The notes under the pieces: generated by a model
Database searches by the model: none
Seen by the model: only the letters and a program-made list of their open reading frames with translations
What the model was told of the DNA's origin: nothing
Translations under genes and position numbers: made by a program
Shown: positions 28,011-36,499 of the stretch, piece by piece
Layout of the letters: every line of letters begins with the position of its first letter
Position numbering within the stretch: position 1 is the first letter of the stretch
NCBI RefSeq assembly: GCF_009910675.1
Contig: NZ_RSEJ01000018.1
Coordinates: 124,001 to 188,000 of the forward strand
DNA: 64,000 nt
Reading direction: 5' to 3'
Source of the DNA: Photobacterium alginatilyticum
GTDB taxonomy: Bacteria; Pseudomonadota; Gammaproteobacteria; Enterobacterales; Vibrionaceae

Positions 28011-29286
28011 CCGAATATACTTTCAGTGACTCGTACCCATCTTGTAACGAGTACAGCCCCAACTCCTCGAACCAACTGATTGGCATAGCGTGATTCACCT
28101 GCGGCGTTAGTGCTAAGTGCCACCAACCTTTATCTGACATCGCTAGCTTCCACGCATTGCGCTCCGTTACACCTTGTTGCTGTAACCATGTCGCTATGCT
28201 GTATCTGCGTTTGCGCTGTTTAAGTCGATAGCATCTCAGCCGTCGCCGTATCCATTCGTCCAAGCGCTGCATGCTGCTTTTCCGTATGGCGAGTTTGAAG
28301 TAGTGTTGCCAACCTCTTAGGTATTGAGTTAACTCGGTTATGATAACCTTCAGCTCTCGACCTCGGTTTCGCTTCGTTATCTGCCGCACTTGCTTCTTCA
28401 TTTGAGCTTGCGCTGGTTTCGATATATGGATAGTTCCATTTATCTGGAAGCGATGGCTTAGGTAAGTTCGCTCTGTCACTCTTGTCGCTGCGCTTTTCTC
28501 TCGGTTTACCGTGAGTTTCAGTTTCTGCTCCAAGAATTCCGTTATCGACTCTTTGACTCGATGAGCAGCTTCCTCACTACGCACGTAAATTTGGCAGTCG
28601 TCTGCATATCGACAGAACTTATGCCCTCTACGCTCTAACTCTTTATCCAGTTCATCTAATACGATGTTGGATAGCAACGGAGATAATGGTCCACCCTGTG
28701 GTGTGCCTCGTTGTCTCTGTTCAACTAACCCGTTTCGCATTATACCTGCCTGTAGATATGACCGGATTAGCTTCAACACTCGCTTATCAGCAATGTCCTG
28801 TGACAGTCTGTGCATCAGTCTATCGTGATTGACTGTGTCGAAGTATTTCGCTAAATCGATATCTACTACATAACCTCGCCCTTCTCGGATGTAGCGACTG
28901 GCTGCCGCTACTGCTTGGTGAGCACTGCGGTTTGGTCTAAATCCGTAACTACTATTGGAGAACATGGAGTCATAGATATCTGACAGTACTGAGGTAATTG
29001 CCTGTTGGACAACTCTATCAAGCACTGTTGGGATACCCAGCAGCCTTACGCCACCTCTAGGTTTGGGGATTTCTACACCCAGAACGGGCTGAGGTTGGTA
29101 ACTTCCATCCAGAAGGCTCTGGCGAAGTTCTTGCCCATTTGAAGCTTGTCGAAGCCTTGAGATAGTGGCAGTTATGTCGAGCTTGTCGACACCTGCACAT
29201 CCTTTGTTCTTCTTCACGCGTCTAAGAGCTTGATTCAAGTTGGTTGAGGAACAGATTTGCTCCATCAACGAAGTTGAGGTCACCAA
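27973..29286 (-). CDS. ltrA: Group II intron reverse transcriptase/maturase
   Basis: A 437-residue intron-encoded protein. Reverse transcriptase blocks lie at ~20-290, with YGFRPNRSAHQAV, the RGTPQGGPLSPLLSNI segment and the catalytic FCRYADDCQIYV. A group II maturase (GIIM) domain (~330-400) contains LTQYLRGWQHYFKLA. There is no HNH endonuclease domain, as in class C introns. It helps the intron RNA splice and primes its reverse transcription at the insertion site. The C-terminus (PPYATHACTVV) overlaps the catalytic RNA domain V. No frameshift is visible, so the element may be active. Confidence 0.93.
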   Translation of the reverse strand: MVTSTSLMEQICSSTNLNQALRRVKKNKGCAGVDKLDITATISRLRQASNGQELRQSLLDGSYQPQPVLGVEIPKPRGGVRLLGIPTVLDRVVQQAITSVLSDIYDSMFSNSSYGFRPNRSAHQAVAAASRYIREGRGYVVDIDLAKYFDTVNHDRLMHRLSQDIADKRVLKLIRSYLQAGIMRNGLVEQRQRGTPQGGPLSPLLSNIVLDELDKELERRGHKFCRYADDCQIYVRSEEAAHRVKESITEFLEQKLKLTVNREKSAATRVTERTYLSHRFQINGTIHISKPAQAQMKKQVRQITKRNRGRELKVIITELTQYLRGWQHYFKLAIRKSSMQRLDEWIRRRLRCYRLKQRKRRYSIATWLQQQGVTERNAWKLAMSDKGWWHLALTPQVNHAMPISWFEELGLYSLQDGYESLKVYSEPPYATHACTVV

Positions 29287-29826
29287 GACTCGTCCTCCTG
29301 TCTACGCCTACCATGCTTGTCATTCTTCGTAACCATGAGCTTTACTTGCGGTATCGCCCATTGGGACGTAGAGATGATTTTCATCTTGCTATGACTCCAC
29401 ATGATTGAGTGTCTAGTGACTGCTTCTTGATATATTCAGTTCAGGCCTTCCCTTGAGTTGTACTTCCTCAAGGTACTATGCCTTCTGCTGACTTCTTACC
29501 ACCCGTCACGCAGCATCACTACTGCGTTAGTCTCATCTGAGACAGGCGATAAGATCTCCCGAGGTAAGACGTTGTTCTTTCGCTTGGTCGTGCCTGATTT
29601 ACCTATACACACTTCCCGTCGAGGCATTGGGCTATTCTATCTATTGCTAGGTTACCCAAGTTGCATAGGCCTACTATCAGATTTCTGTTCGTCACAACCA
29701 AGTTTTACCATTTGCTTCCTTCAGATTTCACCTCACGGTGAACACCCTTGCATAGGCTAACGGTTCTCGCTCGACTGAGCCCGTAGAGGACTTTCACCTC
29801 CTAGAACAACGCCATGCTCGGCGCAC

Positions 29827-29861
29827 AATAAAAGGCGAAGGTAATTAAAATCACCTTCGCC
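29827..29861 (-). terminator. Rho-independent terminator of the GntR gene and intron target
   Basis: GGCGAAGGT (29834-29842) and ACCTTCGCC (29853-29861) form a perfect 9-bp stem. On the minus strand it is followed by TTTTATT, where the intron interrupts. It lies ~48 bp beyond the GntR stop codon. Confidence 0.88.
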
Positions 29862-29909
29862 CCATAATATTATGATTGATATCTACTACCAGCTACTTCG
29901 ATAGCACTA

Positions 29910-30596
29910 TCAAGAATCGCCTTGTTGTTCTGAATAACGTTTCAGGTGTTGTTCTCTGAATTTATGTCCGATCACTGAATAAACAGTAATATTCTCTTCA
30001 GCCAGTTTCAACGCTTTGCCACTATCACCGGCACAAATTGCCTCGACCAAAGGAAGATGACTTAAAGCACTCTCTTCCGGGTCATAGCTTGCATGGTCAA
30101 TATTGAAATAAATCAGCATCTGGTTCGCGACATTGCGGTAAATCTGGTGCAAGCGCATATTGCCGCTTAGCTCAATGATTAATGTGTGCAATTCAAGTTC
30201 AAGCTTACTGATTTGCAGGCAAGTGACACCTTCACTGCGGCCAACTTGCAGGTAATAGTCCATCAAATCATGCAGTCGGGTTTTGCCCTCTTCGGTAATA
30301 TGCTCAGCCGCCAGCCAGGCAGAGCGCGTTTCCAGAGCGACACGTAAGTGGTACAGCTCCCACAGGTCATTCTCGGTAATATTGATCACCTGCCAACCAA
30401 CATAGGGTTTCTGAACCACCAAACCTTCATGGGCCAAGGTGTTCAGTGCCATCCGCACTGTACTGCGCGACAGCTCCAAATCTTTCGCCAGTGCACTCTC
30501 CACCAGCTTTTCGCCCATTCCGTATTTTCCACTGAGGATCAGCTCACGCAGATACCCAGCGGCCTGCTCCTCTAAGCTCTGTTTTACGATTTTCAT
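29910..30596 (-). CDS. GntR-family (FCD/FadR-type) transcriptional regulator
   Basis: A 228-residue regulator. A winged HTH (~5-70) contains LELSRSTVRMALNTLAHEGLV, and an all-helical FCD effector domain (~75-220) has His-rich metal/ligand positions including ELHTLIIELSG and LSHLPLVEAI. The start at 30596 (MKIVKQ) has GGA six bases upstream; an ATG at 30611 is an alternative. It is divergent from the UxaA/enolase/BCCT operon, with two matching palindromes between them, so it is probably the operon's substrate-responsive repressor. Its terminator has been invaded by a group II intron. Confidence 0.9.
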   Translation of the reverse strand: MKIVKQSLEEQAAGYLRELILSGKYGMGEKLVESALAKDLELSRSTVRMALNTLAHEGLVVQKPYVGWQVINITENDLWELYHLRVALETRSAWLAAEHITEEGKTRLHDLMDYYLQVGRSEGVTCLQISKLELELHTLIIELSGNMRLHQIYRNVANQMLIYFNIDHASYDPEESALSHLPLVEAICAGDSGKALKLAEENITVYSVIGHKFREQHLKRYSEQQGDS

Positions 30597-30689
30597 TATC
30601 TTTCCATACATCTACAGATAGCGGAATACCGCAGTTGCCTTAATTCTACCGGATTAGTCAACAATTCGCATAATCAATAAAACGTGACG

Positions 30690-30702
30690 ATTGTCAGACA
30701 AT
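30690..30702. promoter_or_regulatory. Probable GntR operator 1
   Basis: ATTGTCAGACAAT is a perfect palindrome around a central A, matching the short TTGTnnnACAA-like half-sites used by FadR-type GntR proteins. A second inverted repeat, CATAC/GTATG (30703-30719), lies immediately beside it. Confidence 0.65.
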
Positions 30703-30785
30703 CATACAAAAATCGTATGGATAAAACAAAAAGTGATTTGGGTCGCATTTATTTTGGAATTACTCATTAAGATTGCCAACTGTCG

Positions 30786-30798
30786 ATTGTCCGACAAT
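30786..30798. promoter_or_regulatory. Probable GntR operator 2
   Basis: ATTGTCCGACAAT is the same palindrome as operator 1 apart from the central base, placed 96 bp away and 20 bp before the first operon gene. Confidence 0.65.
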
Positions 30799-30817
30799 GA
30801 GCAATCTATGAGGATTT

Positions 30818-31162
30818 ATGGACACACCTTTGAACAAGGCAATTTTACTTTCCCAGAATGACAACGTGGCGACCCTGCTCGCAGATGTCGAAAAAGGACA
30901 GCAGATTGAAATTATTGATGACGGCAACCGGGCACAAGGCATTGTGACCTGCAAGCAGGCCATCACGTTCGGCAATAAAGTCGCGGTAAACGCTATCTCG
31001 ACTCAGGAAGCAATCAAGAAAGCGGGTTACGACATTGGTGTTGCCATCAAGTCGATACCTGTCGGCGAGTTGGTGCATGTACAAAACGTCCGCAGCACCC
31101 GGGTTGATATCCCCGAACCGATCATCAAGCAAATCATTGAACAAATGCAGATCGAGGAGTAA
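30818..31162 (+). CDS. UxaA-family dehydratase, N-terminal SAF-domain subunit
   Basis: A 114-residue protein corresponding to the small N-terminal SAF domain of altronate/galactarate dehydratases, here encoded separately. It contains DNVATLLADVEKGQQI and ends with the linker VDIPEPIIKQI that in fused proteins leads to the catalytic part. It lies 3 bp before the large-subunit gene. Split forms occur in several sugar-acid and hydroxy-acid dehydratases, such as those for sulfolactate. The substrate is not predictable. Confidence 0.85.
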   Translation: MDTPLNKAILLSQNDNVATLLADVEKGQQIEIIDDGNRAQGIVTCKQAITFGNKVAVNAISTQEAIKKAGYDIGVAIKSIPVGELVHVQNVRSTRVDIPEPIIKQIIEQMQIEE

Positions 31163-31165
31163 CGA

Positions 31166-32341
31166 ATGCAGTTTTTCTCAGGCTTTCGTCGCCCCGACGG
31201 CCGCGCGGGGATCCGAAATCACGTACTCATTCTGGCCATTGATGAATGTGCAGAAGGTATTGCCCGCGCCATCAGCCAAAAAGTGCCCGATACGGTTGTG
31301 GTCACTAACTACAACACTTGTATGTACGGTGGTAACGAAGAGCTGGTCGGCACTATGGTTGGCGCCGCACTGAACCCTAATGTGGCTGGTGCCCTGCTGC
31401 TGAACATGGGATGCGGAAGTATCGACCCGGAGATCCTGGCCGCTCCTATCCGCAATGCAGGCAAGCCAGTACAGACACTGTCGATTATCAAATCACGTGG
31501 AACGCGCAGCACCATCAAAATGGGCACCGAGCTGGCAAAAGAGCTGACGGCTTATGCCGGCCAAATCCAGCCTGAGCCTATCCCACTCAGCGAGCTGGTC
31601 GTAGGTATTAAGTGCGGCGGCTCTGATACCAGTTCAGGTATTGCCTCTAACCCTTCAGTCGGTCGCGTCGCCGATCTGCTGGTTGATAAAGGTGCCACCT
31701 GCGTGGCCGGTGAGCTTATCGAACTTGTCGGCTGTGAAGATATCCTGCGCGAGCGGGCTGTTACCCCCGACATCGCCGACAAGATCGATCGCCTCATCAA
31801 TGAAGAAGAGAAACGCTGGCACATCGAAGGCACTAATGTCGAGACCATGAGCATCGGCAACAGTGTCGGCGGCCTGACCACACTCGAAGAAAAAGCCCTT
31901 GGTGCACTGCACAAAACCGGTACCCGTCCGATCCAGGATGTACTGAGGATCAATGCCAAGATGACCGAACGCCCGACAAAGCCGGGGATGTACCTATCCG
32001 AAACTACGCACTTATGTGGCGGCTCCGGTATGCATTTCGCCTCCCTCGGTGCCCAGGTGATCTTGTGGACCACAGGCGGTGCCGGATTCAACAACCCGAT
32101 CGTACCGGTGATCCGAGTCAGCGGTAATGCCGCCCAAATTACTGAAGACATTGATGTTGATGTCAGCGGGATCATGAAGGGAACCGACAGCATTCACTCT
32201 TGCGCCGACCGGATCATTCACACGCTGGAAAATATTGTTCAGGGTGAGGCGACTGCCATCGAAGATATCGGTTTCGCCTACTGCACGTTGTATCAAAAAG
32301 ATCAGCGTCTGGAAAAACTCATTTGTATCGAACCTCAATAA
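31166..32341 (+). CDS. UxaA-family dehydratase, C-terminal catalytic subunit
   Basis: A 391-residue protein matching the large domain of altronate hydrolase/galactarate dehydratase: FRRPDGRAGIRNHV at the start, KCGGSDTSSGIASNPSVG in the middle, and PGMYLSETTHLCGGSGMHFASLGA near the end. These enzymes remove water from a 2,3-dihydroxy acid to give a 2-keto acid, using a metal bound by conserved Cys/His residues. With the preceding SAF subunit it forms one enzyme. The operon context (enolase-superfamily enzyme, BCCT uptake) suggests it dehydrates a hydroxylated carboxylate taken up by that transporter. Confidence 0.87.
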   Translation: MQFFSGFRRPDGRAGIRNHVLILAIDECAEGIARAISQKVPDTVVVTNYNTCMYGGNEELVGTMVGAALNPNVAGALLLNMGCGSIDPEILAAPIRNAGKPVQTLSIIKSRGTRSTIKMGTELAKELTAYAGQIQPEPIPLSELVVGIKCGGSDTSSGIASNPSVGRVADLLVDKGATCVAGELIELVGCEDILRERAVTPDIADKIDRLINEEEKRWHIEGTNVETMSIGNSVGGLTTLEEKALGALHKTGTRPIQDVLRINAKMTERPTKPGMYLSETTHLCGGSGMHFASLGAQVILWTTGGAGFNNPIVPVIRVSGNAAQITEDIDVDVSGIMKGTDSIHSCADRIIHTLENIVQGEATAIEDIGFAYCTLYQKDQRLEKLICIEPQ

Positions 32342-32355
32342 CCAAGGACTGAGCA

Positions 32356-33471
32356 GTGCGTATTACAGATATAGAAGTCATTTGCTTAAGAGTACCTGAG
32401 CCTGATCAGCCCTGCGAATGGGGCGAAGATGCCGTTATCGTCAAAGTCCATACCGACGCCGGCGTTACCGGTATTGGCGAGGCAGACAGCTCCCCTGCTG
32501 TCGTCAAGGCATGTATCGAAACACCGCATTCGAACCTGTATTGCTACGGGTTACGTGAATTGCTGATTGGCGAGAATCCGCTGGAAATCGAGCGTTTGTG
32601 GAACAAGATGTACTGGGCGTCCAACTACATGGGACGCCGTGGTGCCGGGATCCACGCCATCAGCGCGATCGATATCGCCCTATGGGACATTGCCGGTCAG
32701 TTCTATGGCGTACCGGTGCATACCCTGCTGGGCGGAAAATACCGTGACCAAATCCGTGCCTACGGTACTTTTATTCCAGACAGCAAGCCGGAGAATAACC
32801 GCGAGATCGCCCTGAATCTTGTTCGCCAGGGCTTCACCAGTATTAAATTCGGTGGCGGTGTCTTCGGTGATGATCCGGAATCGGACTACCAAATTGTTCG
32901 CCACGTACGCGAAGCCGTTGGCGACGAAATAGAAGTACAGATAGATCTGGCTTCCAAATGGCGTACGACCGGCCATGCAGCCCAAATGTGCAAACGCCTG
33001 GAGCCGTTCAATCTAAATTGGGTCGAAGAGCCCGTACTGGCAGATGATATGGTTGGCTATTCGCGCCTGTCTCGCCAGATCCAACCCAAGCTAGCCGGCG
33101 GAGAATCACTCACGACCCGCTATGAATTTAAGTCCTTCCTAGAACAATCTGAAGTCGACATCGTCCAGCCTGATATTACCCGTTGCGGGGGTATCACCGA
33201 GATGAAGAAGATTTACGATCTTGCCCAGCTACACGGTACCCAGCTCGTCCCCCATGGGTTCAGTACCGGCATCTTGCTTGCGGCTTCGGTCCACTTTTTA
33301 GCCGCCTGTGAGCACGGCACGCTGATGGAATACTCCCAAAGCAGCAGTCCTTTATTTACCGATCTCATGAGCAACCGACTGCCATTTTCACAAGGTTACG
33401 TACCGGTACCGGACTCTCCGGGACTTGGTATCGAACTGAGTGAAGACGTGATCAATAAATACCGAATATAA
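32356..33471 (+). CDS. Mandelate racemase/muconate lactonizing-type enolase-superfamily enzyme
   Basis: A 371-residue enzyme with a capping domain (~1-125) and a (beta/alpha)7beta barrel. By eye the catalytic residues are: Lys164 on strand 2 (SIKFGGG), metal ligands Asp197 (QIDLAS), Glu224/225 (WVEEP) and Glu250 (AGGES), and an Asp273-His300 dyad (QPDITRCGG, LVPHGF). This is the mandelate racemase subgroup pattern of acid-sugar dehydratases and epimerases, but with Gly at the place of the second strand-2 Lys. It begins with GTG at 32356 after AAGGA, 14 bp from the dehydratase stop. It should epimerise or dehydrate the operon's carboxylate substrate. Confidence 0.87.
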   Translation: MRITDIEVICLRVPEPDQPCEWGEDAVIVKVHTDAGVTGIGEADSSPAVVKACIETPHSNLYCYGLRELLIGENPLEIERLWNKMYWASNYMGRRGAGIHAISAIDIALWDIAGQFYGVPVHTLLGGKYRDQIRAYGTFIPDSKPENNREIALNLVRQGFTSIKFGGGVFGDDPESDYQIVRHVREAVGDEIEVQIDLASKWRTTGHAAQMCKRLEPFNLNWVEEPVLADDMVGYSRLSRQIQPKLAGGESLTTRYEFKSFLEQSEVDIVQPDITRCGGITEMKKIYDLAQLHGTQLVPHGFSTGILLAASVHFLAACEHGTLMEYSQSSSPLFTDLMSNRLPFSQGYVPVPDSPGLGIELSEDVINKYRI

Positions 33472-33496
33472 GAAACGTGTAGAAGGATTTTTAGTT

Positions 33497-35134
33497 ATGT
33501 ACAGTGAACGTAAAATAGACAAACCGTTAATGGCAATAAGCCTGTCGGTTATTCTCTTTGTAGTTGTTGGCCTGACACTTTTTCCAGAACAGGGAAATGC
33601 GCTAGCCAGCCAACTATTTAACACCCTGACTAACCAGTTTGGTGAGGTATTCCTTTTCTTTGGCTTCTTCAGTGTCATCTTTCTCGCCAAGATTGCTCTT
33701 GGCAAATACGGTGAAATCAAACTCGGAAACGACAAGCCAGAATACTCCCAGTTTACCTACCTGGCGATGATGGTTTGCGCCGGACTGGGCTCGGCAACCG
33801 TATATTGGGCGTTTGTCGAGTGGGGTTACTACTACATGACACCACCATTTGGTGTAGAACCTTACTCGCCAATGGCCGCGGAGTGGGCAACCAGCTATAA
33901 CATGTTCCACTGGGGGATCTCAGCCTGGTCTCTGTACTGTATTGCCTCGCTACCCGTCGCCTACTCTTTCCACGTGAAGAAGAACCCGCAGCTTAAGCTT
34001 AGTGCGGTGTGTGAAAGCATCATGGGCCGCTTCTACAACCCAGTGATCGGTAAAGTCATTGATACCATTTTCATCTTCAGCTGTGTGGGTGCCATGGGTA
34101 TCACCCTGGGTCTGAGTGTCCCTATGGTGACAGAAGGCATTGCCTACTTACTCGGTGTTGAAAACAGCTTTGCCATGAACGTCGGTCTGATGCTATTCAT
34201 CACTGCACTGTTCTCTGTCAGCTCTTATGTCGGCATTGAAAAAGGGATGGCAAAACTGAGCGATATGAACACCAAGCTGGCAGTGATTTTTGTTCTGCTT
34301 ATTCTTATCGTGGGTCCAACCTCATTCATCATCAACCAGATGACCAATGGTTACGGCCTGATGCTACAGAACTTCATTCGCATGAGCCTATGGACCGATC
34401 CGGTTGAAGGCGGCTCGTTCCCGACTTCATGGACCGTATTCTACTGGGCATACTGGATGACCTATGTACCATTCATGGCGCTGTTTGTTACTAAGGTATC
34501 AAAAGGCCGCAAGCTGAAAGAAGTGATCGGCAGCATGGTTATCGGCGGCAGCGCGGGTTGTTTCATCTTCTTCGGTGTTCTGGGCAGCTTCAGCATGAAT
34601 GTACACCTGACCGAAATTGTTGATGTGACCCGTTCAATTACCGAAAACGGTGGTTCTGCAACCGTTATCGCCGTGCTAAATACCCTACCGGCAAGCTCGC
34701 TGTTCATTATTATCTTCGCGATAATGTCGACACTGTTCCTGGCGACTACGCTGGATTCGGCTTCATTTACTCTGGCTGCAACAGCTGCAAACCAGCTCGA
34801 TGAAAATGCCAACCCACCAACGGCACTTCGTCTGTTCTGGTGTTTGATTCTGGCGGCTGTACCGCTGACGATGATGTTTATCGATGCTCCGCTAAATACC
34901 GTTCAGACGCTGGCTATTGTGACCTCACTACCGCTGATGATAGTTATATTCATCATGCTCTACGGCTTCAACAAGTGGCTAAAAGAGGACTTTGGTGGTG
35001 AAACGGAAATCGTTGCTAATCAGTCTACCAGCAAGGTAACTAACGCAGCAAAGACAGAGTCAACCAGCAACACAACGGCAAGTGCCGATGATAGTCAAGC
35101 AGCCTATATGTCGCCATCAACTAACGAAGGTTAA
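33497..35134 (+). CDS. BCCT-family transporter
   Basis: A 545-residue protein with 12 helices of the betaine/carnitine/choline transporter family and a hydrophilic Ser/Thr/Asn-rich tail (~500-545). The signature helix-8 region FYWAYWMTYVPFMALFVTKVSKGR differs from the usual WWISWSPFVG of betaine carriers: two aromatic positions are Tyr rather than Trp. It imports a zwitterionic or quaternary-ammonium compound, or in some members another small organic acid. It is the last gene of the operon and so probably the uptake system for the substrate of the dehydratase and enolase-type enzymes. Confidence 0.9.
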   Translation: MYSERKIDKPLMAISLSVILFVVVGLTLFPEQGNALASQLFNTLTNQFGEVFLFFGFFSVIFLAKIALGKYGEIKLGNDKPEYSQFTYLAMMVCAGLGSATVYWAFVEWGYYYMTPPFGVEPYSPMAAEWATSYNMFHWGISAWSLYCIASLPVAYSFHVKKNPQLKLSAVCESIMGRFYNPVIGKVIDTIFIFSCVGAMGITLGLSVPMVTEGIAYLLGVENSFAMNVGLMLFITALFSVSSYVGIEKGMAKLSDMNTKLAVIFVLLILIVGPTSFIINQMTNGYGLMLQNFIRMSLWTDPVEGGSFPTSWTVFYWAYWMTYVPFMALFVTKVSKGRKLKEVIGSMVIGGSAGCFIFFGVLGSFSMNVHLTEIVDVTRSITENGGSATVIAVLNTLPASSLFIIIFAIMSTLFLATTLDSASFTLAATAANQLDENANPPTALRLFWCLILAAVPLTMMFIDAPLNTVQTLAIVTSLPLMIVIFIMLYGFNKWLKEDFGGETEIVANQSTSKVTNAAKTESTSNTTASADDSQAAYMSPSTNEG

Positions 35135-35163
35135 AAGGCAAATATAACACTACTGCTACTACC

Positions 35164-35197
35164 AAAAATCCTCTGCCAGTGGCGGAGGATTTTTTTA
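35164..35197 (+). terminator. Rho-independent terminator of the BCCT operon
   Basis: AAAATCCTC pairs with GAGGATTTT (35165-35193), with an inner GCC/GGC pairing, and a run of T follows. It lies ~30 bp after the transporter stop. Confidence 0.9.
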
Positions 35198-35328
35198 TTC
35201 AGGAGCGCACCAACCATTTGCCGCCTTTATGCCATCCGTTCATACACGACAAATGCGTACAAATGCATACACAAAATGGCTTGCACATGTGTTAAGATTG
35301 CCGGTCATTAATAGATTATGGTTTCTAC

Positions 35329-35727
35329 ATGTTACACAAAGCACTCTACCTTCTGCTCTTTATTTCAAACACCGCTTTTGCCGCACAATGTAATCTGCAA
35401 AGTGTTAGCACTGTTGATATCAAAGCGGAAAAACAATCCGTTATCCTCGATGAAGAAAACAAAGTACAGAGCATTCTGAAAACGCCTTCCCAACGCTGCG
35501 CCAGTGTTCAGTTCACAATATCGGGGAGTGGGAGCCGCCTTATATCAACCATCCGAGATTCATTCACCGCCGTACTCTACGACGGAGAAGAAATCACCGC
35601 ACAAAGCCTCAAAATGAAAGACAACCAGACTGACAGGATCTCATTCGGAAAGCGCTACAAGCATGAGGGGTTTGTCTGCTTTGGCGAACAACAAGTCCCT
35701 ATCTCAGAGATCCGTTGCGAGCTATAG
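35329..35727 (+). CDS. Hypothetical exported protein
   Basis: A 132-residue protein with a clear signal peptide (LYLLLFISNTAFA, cleavage after about residue 19) and four Cys in the mature part (AQCN, QRCAS, FVCFG, IRCEL), consistent with two periplasmic disulfides. It is rich in beta-type sequence. No family is recognised. It stands alone between two terminated or unrelated units, with an AT-rich 190-bp upstream region. Confidence 0.65.
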   Translation: MLHKALYLLLFISNTAFAAQCNLQSVSTVDIKAEKQSVILDEENKVQSILKTPSQRCASVQFTISGSGSRLISTIRDSFTAVLYDGEEITAQSLKMKDNQTDRISFGKRYKHEGFVCFGEQQVPISEIRCEL

Positions 35728-35870
35728 GCTACTAGAAAATCCAACTAAGTATCGACCGCTCAACCTAGATTTACAGGCTTAGAGAAAGGCCTACGGGCTC
35801 AGTTAAAAAAAATACTACGGGGAATGGTATACACTGGTGTTAGAGGCAGCAGCAGGGGACGGTACCTATC

Positions 35871-36485
35871 ATGGCCTGTCGTGTGATCAAGCAAATTCCA
35901 AACATCTTGACGGCATTACGTCTCATTTTGGCGGTACCAATTTGCCTGTTGATCCTGGAGAGAAATTACTCGACAGTGCTGTGGATTGCCTTCTTCGCCG
36001 GAGTCAGTGACGGGCTTGACGGATGGTTAGCCCGCAAACTGGATGCCATGACCCGCTTCGGGGCAATCGCCGACCCCCTTTCAGATAAAGCGATGCTAAT
36101 AAGTGCATTCATCGCATTTGCCATCGTCGGGCTAGTTCCTGTGTGGGTCGCCGTCATCGTCATCATCAGAGATGTGATCATTCTCGTCGGGGCTGTTGCC
36201 TATTACTGCCTTTTTGGCCGCTACGAAGTCGCACCAAGCTTTTGGGGCAAAGCAAGTACGTTTGTACAGATTGCCTTTGCTCTCATGCTAATCACGCAAC
36301 AGGTCTACCCTATTTTGCCCGAAATCTTTTTCGAAATTGGTCTGTGGCTGCTGATTTCTTTGGTAATAATCAGCGGCGGACATTATGTCTTCACCTGGGG
36401 AAAGAAAAGCCTCACTGAACATAGCAGCAAAAGCCGAAGTCAAAACCAAGACCAAGACCATTCCAAACACAGCCAGCACCCTTAA
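35871..36485 (+). CDS. CDP-alcohol phosphatidyltransferase family protein
   Basis: A 204-residue membrane protein. It holds the CDP-alcohol phosphotransferase motif within DGLDGWLARKLDAMTRFG and AIADPLSDKA (about residues 45-73): D-G-x2-A-R-x8-G-x3-D-x3-D with all catalytic Asp present. About five helices follow and a Ser/His/Gln-rich tail ends the protein. It would make phosphatidylglycerophosphate- or cardiolipin-like lipid in the inner membrane. It resembles PgsA, but the typical pgsA context (uvrC, tRNAs) is missing, so this may be an additional enzyme. A small membrane gene follows 14 bp later. Confidence 0.85.
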   Translation: MACRVIKQIPNILTALRLILAVPICLLILERNYSTVLWIAFFAGVSDGLDGWLARKLDAMTRFGAIADPLSDKAMLISAFIAFAIVGLVPVWVAVIVIIRDVIILVGAVAYYCLFGRYEVAPSFWGKASTFVQIAFALMLITQQVYPILPEIFFEIGLWLLISLVIISGGHYVFTWGKKSLTEHSSKSRSQNQDQDHSKHSQHP

Positions 36486-36499
36486 ACGGCGCAATTATT

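Larger units (their letters stand above)
27938..29826 (-). mobile_element. Group II intron (probable class C) inserted after a terminator
   Basis: A 1,889-bp element on the minus strand. The 5' end reads GTGCGCC (from 29826), matching the GUGYG start of group II introns. About 540 nt of structured domain I-III follows, then a maturase ORF, then domain V/VI, and the element ends in CTCGAT at 27938. The 5' exon is a Rho-independent terminator hairpin ending seven bases before the junction, the target preference known for class C introns. Joining the exons gives CCTTCGCCTTTTATT directly followed by TTTTCAGCC, which restores a T-tract. The boundaries are read by eye and could shift by a base or two. 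Confidence 0.85.

Noticed and set aside
29458-29760. 100-codon frame on the plus strand within the intron
   Set aside because: It lies in the structured RNA domains of the group II intron, where chance frames are common and protein function is not expected.
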